Assembly: GCF_963678635.1 (NCBI RefSeq)
Contig: NC_087063.1
Coordinates: forward strand, 8,652,386 to 8,716,385
DNA: 64,000 nt
Direction: 5' to 3'
From: Symsagittifera roscoffensis
Taxonomy: Eukaryota > Xenacoelomorpha > Acoela > Convolutidae
This document shows, piece after piece, positions 22,768-31,900 of the stretch. The notes under the pieces are model-generated. The model worked only from the letters and a program-made list of their open reading frames with translations, was not told the DNA's origin and searched no databases. Each line of letters starts with the position of its first letter. Within the stretch, counting starts at the first letter, position 1. The translations under genes and the position numbers were made by a program.

Positions 22768-24447
22768 TTATTTTCCTCCGAAAAATGAGGCATACTTGAG
22801 AATAGTTCCCGTTGACACTTTCAAATAGCAATCAGAGTTGAAGAACATGACTTCATTTACTTTAGCTTTGATGTCGAATTGTTTCTGCATTCTAGGTCCA
22901 GTAGCGTTCATATTATCGTCAAGTTTAACCCATTCGAATGAACAAGTATCCAAACAACACACAACGGCAACTAAGCCATCCGAAGTCTTTTCAATAGCTG
23001 CCAAATCAATTTTCGCTAGTTGAAATGGTGGAGGGAAACTTGACTTGACCTTCTGAGACTTCCTGTTGATATGACCACAAATGATGCTGTTTTGTTTTTC
23101 GATGACACAGAAGAAGAATTGAGAGTCAGAAATGGATGTATTGATGAAGGGTTTCTGTATATATAGTGGTCGTTTTAAAAGATTCTTCAGCACCTCGAAC
23201 AGACACAATTCTGTGTAAACTCTTGTTTTTTCATCATTTTTTGCAAAAGTCAGAATGTTATCTCCCAAATTATCTGTGTTTATTTTTCGCAAAAGGTTCG
23301 GGCTTGCTACAGCAGTAAATAAATTCTTATCACGTCTAATGAAAATTTCATCGAAGCCTGAAAAGACCTGGAAACAATCTTCAAATGCCGGTATTCGTAC
23401 CGGGGGTATTTCTTCAGAATTTATGCCGTACATATCTAAGATGGCGCCGCTTCCCCTGTTCGTAAAAGAAGCGACACAAAACAAGTTCCTTGACTTTGCC
23501 ATGCAGACCTGAGCATTGTTCATTTCTCGGTAGACCATAGGCTGTCTGTATAAATTCAAAGTTTTTTTAGTCAACCCTTCTAAATTGCTCAAATACTCAT
23601 CCAAGACCCCTTTGATTTTATGTTTTAAAACATTTTCCTCGCATACCAATTCCTTTTGCAGCTTAACCAGATCAGAAAAAATCTTAGGCATAGTATCTTC
23701 TCCGTTTTCTCGAACTTTTCCAATAAGATCAGTCGACTTTTGCACCAAAACCTTTTCAACCAAAGTTGCATCTGAATCGCCTAATAAGGTCCTTAGCTCT
23801 GTTTGCTCAGACTCCAAATTTTTCATTTGTGAGTTCAAAGTTTCGCTCGACTCTACCAAAACTTTCGATAACTTTTCAAGCGACCCAGATTGATTTTCGG
23901 AACTGATGACACAGTTTTTTACTATTTCGCTGATAGTTTTTTGCAAAATCAAAGAAAGTACATCGGGTTCATAAGATACTCGAAACTCGTCAAACTTCGA
24001 GCATTGTTGCTTAACTTTATCCGAAGCCAGGGAAACTGGTTTATAGCACTCGTCTAATTTTCCCAACTCTAGGTGCACAGACTGTTTAACCTCCAATGCT
24101 TTTTCTTCCAAAGAAACAATTTCATGTTTTTGGCTCAAATGTTCTTTGATACATCTGTTACATAGGGTTTCGCAACATTCAACGCAGAAATTTTCAAATG
24201 GCAGTTTATGTTTTTCACAAACGATCGCAAAGTTGCCTTTGTTGTCCGTTACTATATGATTTTTCCTTGTATGAGGAATGATGCAGAAGTTGCAAAACAC
24301 AACTACACAATTTGTCGCTCCATGATTTTCGCTTTCATCCGGACACGTCAAGCACCTGAATTGCAAATTTGGTTCTTCTATTTCAGTTTCACAACTTTTA
24401 CAGACATTGTGCATGAAAGTATCAACATCGCTATTCATATTGGTCAT
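22768..24447 (-). CDS. TRIM-like double B-box / coiled-coil protein, intact copy
   Basis: 559 residues in one exon from ATG 24445-24447. N-terminal zinc-binding region 16-64 has Cys 16, 19, 32, 35, 52, 55 and His 59, 64, a B-box1-like pattern. A canonical B-box2 follows with C77, H80, C88, C91, C96, C99, H103, H108. Residues about 110-300 are charged and helical, consistent with a coiled coil. The C-terminal half (about 300-559) may form a beta-rich domain but I recognise no NHL, SPRY or filamin repeat. There is no RING, so this is a RING-less TRIM-like protein and ubiquitin-ligase activity is not expected from the sequence. AATAAA overlaps the stop codon (22767-22772 on the minus strand). 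An acceptor-like TTTCAG lies 7 nt before the ATG. A tandem paralogue lies 2.6 kb upstream, typical of expanding TRIM-like families. Function not inferred. Confidence 0.85.
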   Translation of the reverse strand: MTNMNSDVDTFMHNVCKSCETEIEEPNLQFRCLTCPDESENHGATNCVVVFCNFCIIPHTRKNHIVTDNKGNFAIVCEKHKLPFENFCVECCETLCNRCIKEHLSQKHEIVSLEEKALEVKQSVHLELGKLDECYKPVSLASDKVKQQCSKFDEFRVSYEPDVLSLILQKTISEIVKNCVISSENQSGSLEKLSKVLVESSETLNSQMKNLESEQTELRTLLGDSDATLVEKVLVQKSTDLIGKVRENGEDTMPKIFSDLVKLQKELVCEENVLKHKIKGVLDEYLSNLEGLTKKTLNLYRQPMVYREMNNAQVCMAKSRNLFCVASFTNRGSGAILDMYGINSEEIPPVRIPAFEDCFQVFSGFDEIFIRRDKNLFTAVASPNLLRKINTDNLGDNILTFAKNDEKTRVYTELCLFEVLKNLLKRPLYIQKPFINTSISDSQFFFCVIEKQNSIICGHINRKSQKVKSSFPPPFQLAKIDLAAIEKTSDGLVAVVCCLDTCSFEWVKLDDNMNATGPRMQKQFDIKAKVNEVMFFNSDCYLKVSTGTILKYASFFGGK

Positions 24448-24454
24448 GCCATCT

Positions 24455-24456
24455 CT
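24455..24456 (-). promoter_or_regulatory. Splice-acceptor-like AG before B-box gene 1
   Basis: Minus strand CAAAAATTTCAG ends 7 nt before the ATG. The exonic leader would be AGATGGC, which contains an out-of-frame ATGGCATGA mini-frame. The duplicate copy keeps the same arrangement (about 27039-27040). Confidence 0.5.
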
Positions 24457-24479
24457 GAAATTTTTGTCAACAATTAGGA

Positions 24480-25349
24480 TTCACTCAAACGTGTCTCAAT
24501 TTTCACAATATCGTTTAATTCCTCAAACAATCAAAACAATTTAAATAAGTTTTGCTATGAAAATTGAATGAAAATACCAAGTTTCAAGTACAATCTCAAA
24601 AAAATTCCGAGAAAAAAGATCCCACATTCCAGCATCTAGCTTTCGACACTCGCGCAATTAGTACTGTAAAGTATGTCTTAAAAAGTATGTACTGCAAATT
24701 GTAATTCGTTCTTTTTCAGCTTTTTTTTGGAAACTTTATTATTATTTATTATTACTGGTTATATTGTAAGGGATTGAAAACAATGAAGACCAAACAGAGT
24801 TTGACTCTTGTGAAATGATTTCACATAATTATCTCAATAAATATATTTTCCGTTTTTTTTCTAATTGTATTTAAATTTGTCATCAATCTGTGTTCGAGTA
24901 GACTCTCGATTACCTTCAGTATATCCACTCCATTTTGGTATTTTGTACAACAATTAATTCGAGTTGCGTAAAAAATGTTTAAAATAACTGTTGTATCTGA
25001 ATTATGCTATTATTGAGAAATAAATGCTTTCTTTCTTTAATTTATTGATCAACAGAGGGAAAGATATGTCTTATAACTATTCTCTGATGCAAAAAAGAAT
25101 GGAGAAATAAATTCTTTCTTTCTTTGTTAAATTTAGTGTTCAACAGAGGGAAAGATATGTCTTATAACTACTTTCTGATGCAAAAACCATACAAGGAACT
25201 ACAAAAAAAGGAAATTTGCTAGTCAATTATTCACACTAAAACACTCGAAAGAAAATAAATTTTAATTTACTTCTCAACCGATAAAGATATGATTTAGGGG
25301 AAAGATGAGTTCTAATCTAAATGTTTTCTGCCAATTTCAGTTTCGGATT
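24480..25349. other. Spacer between the two B-box genes
   Basis: About 24480-24620 is the 5' flank of gene 1, duplicated at 27060-27165. Two imperfect tandem copies of a block with GAGGGAAAGATATGTCTTAT occur at about 25016-25100 and 25101-25185. No gene. Confidence 0.5.
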
Positions 25350-27031
25350 TTATTTTCCTCCGAAAAATGAGGCATACTTGAGAATAGTTCCCGTTGACAC
25401 TTTCAAATAGCAATCAGAGTTGAAGAACATGACTTCATTTACTTTAGCTTTGATGTCGAATTGTTTCTGCATTCTAGGTCCAGTAGCGTTCATATTATCG
25501 TCAAGTTTAACCCATTCGAATGAACAAGTATCCAAACAACACACAACGGCAACTAAGCCATCCGAAGTCTTTTCAATAGCTGCCAAATCAATTTTCGCTA
25601 GTTGAAATGGTGGAAGGGAACTTGACTTGACCTTCCGAGACTTCCTGATGATATGACCACAAATGATGCTGTTTTGTTTTTCGATTACACAGAAGAAGAA
25701 TTGAGAGTCAGAAATGGTTGTATTGATGAAGGGTTTCTTAATATATAATGGTCGTTTTAAAAGATTCTTCAGCACCTCGCACAGCCACGATTCTGTGTAA
25801 ACTAGTGTTGTTTCATCATGTTTTGCAAAAGTCAGAAAATTATCTTCCGAATTATCTGTGTTTATTTCTCTCAAATGGCTCGGGCTTGCTACAGCAGTAA
25901 ATAAATCCTTATCACTTCTTATGAAAATTTCATCGAAACCTGAAAAGACCTGGAAACAATCTTCAAATGCCGGTATTCGTACCTGGGATATTTCTTCAGA
26001 ATTTATGTCGTACATATCTAAAAAGGCACCGACTCCCCTGTTCGTAGAAGAAGCGACACAAAACAAGTTCCTTGACTTTGCCATGCAGACCTGAGCATTG
26101 TTCATTTCTCGGTAGACCATAGGCTGCCTGTATAAATTCAAAGTTTTTTTAGTCAACCCTTCTAAATTGCTCAAATACTCATCCAAGACGCCTTTGATTT
26201 TATGTTTTAAAACATTTTCCTCGCATACCAATTCCTTCTGCAGCTTAGCAAGATCAGAATAAATCATAGGCATAGTATCTTCTCCGTTTTCGCGAACTTT
26301 TCCAATTAGATCAGTCGACTTTTGCACCAAAACCTTTTCAACTAAAGTTGCATCTGAATCGCTTAATAAGGTCCTTAGCTCTGTTTGCTCAGACTCCAAA
26401 TTTTTCATTTGTGAGTTCAAAGTTTCGCTCGACTCTACCAAAACTTTCGATAACTTTTCAAGCGACCCAGATTGATTTTCGGAACTGATGACACAGTTTT
26501 TTTACTATTTCGCTGATAGTTTTTTTGCAAATTTAAAGAAAGTGCATCGGGTTCATAAGATACTCGAAACTCGTCAAATTTCGAACATTGTTGCTTAACT
26601 TTATCCGAAGCCAGGGAAACTGGTTTATAGCAATCGTCTAATTTTCCCAACTCTTGGTGCACAGACTGTTTAACCTCCAATGCTTTTTCTTCCAACGACA
26701 CAATTTCATGTTTTTGGCTCAAATGTTCTTTGATACATCTGTTACATAGGGTTTCGCAACATTCAACGCAGAAATTTTCAAATGGCAGTTTATGTTTTTC
26801 ACAAACGATCGCAAAGTTGCCTTTGTTGTCCGTTACTATATGATTTTTCCTTGTATGAGGAATGATGCAGAAGTTGCAAAACACAACTGCACAATTTGTC
26901 GCTCCGTGATTTTCGCTTTCATCCGGACACGTCAAGCACCTGAATTGCAAATTTGGTTCTTCTATTTCAGTTTTACAACTTTTACAGAAATTGTGCATGA
27001 AAGTATCAACATCGCTATTCATATTGTTCAT
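25350..27031 (-). pseudogene. Second B-box gene copy, frameshifted
   Basis: Near-identical tandem paralogue of the 559-residue B-box protein, offset by about 2.58 kb. Start ATG is 27029-27031. Both zinc-binding domains are intact (frame 26435-27031), and the C-terminal part continues as a second frame (25350-26441). The break is due to two one-base insertions in T-runs: 7 T at 26497-26503 against 6 in copy 1, and 7 T at 26520-26526 against 6. The net shift is two bases, and the encoded protein as written stops after about 198 residues, retaining only the B-boxes and part of the coiled coil. Either a recent pseudogene, a truncated B-box protein, or homopolymer sequencing error. Flanking DNA is duplicated too, so the event was a segmental tandem duplication. 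Confidence 0.85.
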
Positions 27032-27164
27032 GCCATCTCTGAAATATTTGTCAACAATTAGAATTCACTCAAACTTGTCTCAATTTTGAAAATATCGTTT
27101 AATTTCTCAAACAATCAAAACAATTTAAATAAGTTCTGCTATGAAAATTGAATGAAAATACCAA

Positions 27165-28445
27165 ATTAAAAAAAAAGAAATAAGTTAAATATGATCAAAT
27201 TAAATTAATCACACCTCTGACTCAATATAGAAAATATAAAACATAGCCAACAGACAGTTGGAAAAGTGTAAATGGCTGCAAGAAAACACATACAAATCTG
27301 ACTAATTAAAAAAATCTTTTAAATTCGAACTTCAAAGAAAAAATATGTTCCCGTAAAGCTCTTTGAATTTCAAACAATTTATGATCGACATATTTTTGAT
27401 GAAATCAATCTATTTCGAGAAAACTCCGCTTATTCCTCTAATTGAAATCCACTTGAAAACTAGAAGTCAATCACGTTTTTCTTAACCTTTACACATTTGC
27501 AGCTCGATAGCCGAGTTTGCCTTTTTTTTAACAAAAGAAATGAGCTGAACTTCGAAAATGAGTGTGATCAAATTTTAAAATTTTTCCTGAAAAAAAGAAG
27601 ACAAAAAATTTAGATCTATTTAGGTGTCTAAACTACGTTCATTGACCTTTGAAAATTAGTAATAATACCAGTTTCAGTTTTGTACAAAATTAGGCGCGCT
27701 TCAATTATTAAATTTCAATGAAACGTCAAAGGATCCACACGAGTATCTTCAACATCATTTTCAATATGACACTCATCACACAATTTCGTCTCATTACATC
27801 TTATTCGACGAGTAAAGGTCCACTGTTTTATTCCTACTATCTGTCGCTGAAGTTACCTAAAAACATTACTCTGCTGAAGTTACATTAATCTGAAGTTCCT
27901 CTGCACTACATGATTGTCAGCACCACCCCCCCCCCCCCCCCCAGGGCGCAACACAAACACACTTCTTCATAGACCCTCAACCCCCTAAAATATCCAACCA
28001 TCGAAAACAAATTTTAGGGAGTCTAAAGACTCCACAGAAATTTTTTTACAATTAAACTTCTACCAAAATTTGAGAAAAACATACCGTTTTTCAGAGCTCC
28101 GAATAAAAAAATGTATTTTAGCGCAAAAATTATCAGAATTGATCCAAAGTTAAGTGACACCACTGATAATTTTCAATCCCTCCACAATGAAAACCTCTTT
28201 CTGGTTGAAAGTTTTCAAACCTCGGTAAGTTGCAATCGCAAATTAGAAAATGCAATAGCACTTTATAAAATTCAAAACAATAAATATCAAACTAAAATGA
28301 CCTCATCCATGAGTAATCAAAAACAAACTACAGTTCGAAACTTCATCAAACTGTTCTACACGAGTCATAGAAATGAACCTGTCCAAATTCCAAACTATGG
28401 AACACCAACAGCAATAATAGTTTGATAATGCATGCAATCAGATGC
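27165..28445. other. Intergenic: dispersed repeat copy and C-tract
   Basis: A copy of the AAAGCTCTTTGAATTTC family is at about 27330-27640. A run of 17 C is at 27926-27942. An open frame at 28111-28425 (+) has no domain or support. Confidence 0.45.
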
Positions 28446-28451
28446 TTTATT
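28446..28451 (-). terminator. AATAAA poly(A) signal of the receptor-like gene
   Basis: AATAAA on the minus strand, about 130 nt past the stop codon at 28580-28582. Confidence 0.55.
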
Positions 28452-28579
28452 AACTTTTTCAATGTGAATTAAATTCTGCAGTTTATGAAAAACAAACCAT
28501 TTTTCAATATAACTAGCTGATTCGTATTAAAAACTTTTAAAAAAAACTTATTTGAAAACATTACTCCCACATTTGCGGT

Positions 28580-28990
28580 TTATAAAAACAATGAGAGCAA
28601 AAAACCAACCTCAATTGAACCTTCTTCGCTCAGTGGTTCGACTTCACTTTGTTCCGTTAGATTTCGATTAAACCCTGGTACATTATACGCCTGATTCAGA
28701 GCATCCCCACCATTTGAATTAGCATCTTCTTCAGATGTATTTGAGAAACTACTTGACGTTTGGGAGCCATAGTTACTCGTGTCTCCCGAATCACTACCAC
28801 TATTCTCTTTGTACGCCCTGTTGTTATCGCTATCGCGTCTTCCGATTTCTGATGGACCACTTGAATTCCCAGTTGTTGAGTCCTGGTACATAGGAGCTCC
28901 GTCCCTGTCAGTCTGGGCGGAAGAGAGATCTTGACCAATGGCCGAATCTGTAGAGCTGACTGAATCAAGCAGTGGTTTGTTTTCAAGGGT
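28580..28990 (-). CDS. Receptor-like gene, last coding exon (cytoplasmic tail)
   Basis: Acceptor TTTAATTTTAG, phase 0, 136 residues then TAA. Ser/Asn/Asp-rich with MYQDS, NRAYKEN, NYGSQ and QAYNVP. An alternative donor GAG|GTTGGT at 28610 could lead to a further exon. Confidence 0.75.
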   Translation of the reverse strand, partial: TLENKPLLDSVSSTDSAIGQDLSSAQTDRDGAPMYQDSTTGNSSGPSEIGRRDSDNNRAYKENSGSDSGDTSNYGSQTSSSFSNTSEEDANSNGGDALNQAYNVPGFNRNLTEQSEVEPLSEEGSIEVGFLLSLFL

Positions 28991-31900
28991 CTAAAATTAA
29001 AACAACAACAATCGGTTAATGCCAAAAACGCACAAAATGTTCCGACTAAAAAAACTGAAGTTGAGAAATTTCAAGACAAACTATTGCAGACAATCGGAGA
29101 AGAAAGTTTTTTTTCAGCCAAATTTTTTGTCGTTTTTAGTTGTAGAAATGAGGCTGCAGAAATGAGAAATACTGCTTATGATTTTATGCAAAAACTGCAG
29201 AAGAGCTAAATTCAGAGTTCGTTCTTTAGTCTTATTATTCGTAAATTTTGCGTCAATTTGTCTGAAAAATGGAAAAATTCCGACCAGTTATTCTCAAAAA
29301 TGAGACAATTTTGATCTTTTTTGAAACCCTTATCACGTCTGATATGTGTTTAACATAATACTACGTTTGACTTTGATCTTCATGAGAACTTCTTTCAGTT
29401 AGACAAAACGCGTTGTAAAAAGCGCAATTTACTTAAAGTTGTCGGAACAAAAAACAAACCGTGAGCGAGAAAAACTGGAAAAAAAAACATTCACCAAAAA
29501 TGATTCCTTTACAGAAAAAAAACATATCACCTTTACAGGGCTGTCATATTGTTAACTAAAACGTTTTTAACATGTTAATTATATGAAAAAAAAAACACTT
29601 TAAAAACAAAATTGAGTTTCAAAATCACTCAGTGAGTTGTTTAAAGAGAAAAACCAGCTTTCCAGCCTTCTGGGCGCCCAAATGACTTCGAAGTTTTCCA
29701 TAGGTGACTCCGAGAATTGAGGAACACCATTCTAATCTAGCTCTGGAGGAAATAGTAGAGGCCTAGTCGACCCATTTTTCCGATGAAATATGAAAAAACG
29801 ACTGCATTTGAATTGAAAGCTCGAATTACTAAAAACATTGTGTTAATAACATGTTAAATATAGGTCTGTTAATAACACCTTGTTATTAACATGACAACCA
29901 TTCGCCTTTAGGCTCGTTGAATTTCGAGAATTTTTTATGATCGCTATTTTCTTGATAAAAATAACCTATTTCAAAAAGAAAACGCTGGGAAAAAATAAAA
30001 TCTATTTTTGATACAAATTCAGTCAGGTTTTTCTGCCCCATCTTCTTTTCGTTCATTGGCATTTAGAAACATTTGATATTAATTGTTTTACCTGACGTTG
30101 TGGAATATCTGGAGATATGGAATCGTAATCATAACAGTATACACCTTCGTAGTTCAATTGCGCGTAATGGTTGTCTTGCTTATCTCCAATTGAAATTTCT
30201 TCATCGTCCGTAGGAATTTTTTGTGTCGATGACTGCTGATCAAGATGGCTGCCATTGGATAGTCTTCGGTAGCGAAAGAAGGCGAAAGAAATCACCACTA
30301 AGATTAACGCTATAACTAGCACTATAACTAGCACAGCAACTGTAGTCCCTAGAACATGAAATACACACATTTTTTCGCCTGCTATGTTAGCTCAAAATAT
30401 TGTGCTCATCAAATTAACTTGGCTACAACAACCTAGATAATGCAAAGACAATTAATGTTTTCTTAATGCAAGCGAAGAGTTATGAATTCAAATTTCTCAC
30501 CCAGAACGACAAAATACTAACATGATATAAGTGACCCTTCTTGCAGATCAAACTTCTCGCAGCTTCGGTTGTAGCCGAACGTTCCCGGGTACTTGGCAGC
30601 AAGGGCAACACACACTTCAAAGGAATCACGAGCCGGCAGTTTGGTGTGAGTATCGTTAATCATTATATCGGGGCTGCTCGACCCCAAATCTTTAATCTGG
30701 CACTAAAAAGATTTGATATTTGCAGCTGTATTTAAACCATCGTTTTTTGCAGGAATCTAGCTTCTCTCCATTTCGAGGCTCGTTTTGTTCGAATTATCAA
30801 ATTAGAAGACAAAAAATAGAATAACTTGCTTCTTATGATCGAAGATGCATCTCAGTTTTTTCCGTTAAGCAAAAATTTATAAAACTTCCAATTCGCAAGA
30901 AAAGATTTTTTTGTTGTTGTTGTTTTGTTGGTTCTCATTTGCAAAAAGGTGAATTCTTTATGGCTGATTTTCGAAACTAGTTTAAGAATTAACTCAATAA
31001 AAAACCAGTTCTATTGGCTAAAATATAAGTGAAGCTTACTGGCACTTCGCACTATAAAAGTGCCTAATCATCCCCGATTTCACAGGAAGTAGTTTTATTA
31101 TGCTAAGTAATGAATTGTGCGATAAACTTTCATTTACATTTTAACTTAAAGATCTGTTTTCTTTTTTGGGTTATTTCTTAAATTAGTGTTAGCAATCAGC
31201 TATAAAGAACACACAGTCTCACTTCTTTAGATTTAAAAAAGCTTCAAAACATTGCAGACACATTACTTAATTGGTGAAATAATACCAACGTGGTTTGAAT
31301 GTTGTGATGATATGATGCAGTAGCATAGTTGCCAATTGGGATTGTAATGAACTGGAAGGTTGTCATAAGCCTTCACTGTAATGACCAGGTTGTTGTCGAC
31401 TACTGATATTTGCGAATCTTTCATCAGGTATTGAACTGAAACAACATAACTGCTCTCTCAATCCCAATACACATCAAACTTAAGCAGACAATTGACACAG
31501 AGGCAAAGCTGCCGCGTCCAGACAACTCGGCCATAGACAATTCAGCCGAATCTATACACATTTCAAGCACAGACGATTCGGCCAATATGAATTCTAGGGC
31601 CGAATAATGACAAATTACAACAAAAATTAGAACTTATTTTTTAAATATTTAATAGTAACCGGTGCAGTCGCGCCGTGTTGCAAGCTTGCATGCAGACGGT
31701 AGGGGTCTATTCAAAATTCCGGACCAGTTATTGCCGCGAAGCGACGACGCGCGTCCACCGGCGACGTTAAACCAAGAAAAAACTCCAATTACGATTTTTT
31801 TTTTTCGAATCTAGCATGTTCAAAAACTGACTGATTTGTCAGCGACTCAATTGTCTGCATCTTTTTGCTGAATTGTCTTTGACAGAATTGTCTTTGAGTA

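Noticed and set aside
22838-24477. Plus-strand frames opposite the B-box gene
   Set aside because: Antisense shadows of the conserved minus-strand coding sequence, repeated in the second copy.
28111-28425. 104-codon frame on the plus strand
   Set aside because: No domain, AT-rich codons, no splice or conserved context; lies downstream of the minus-strand receptor gene.
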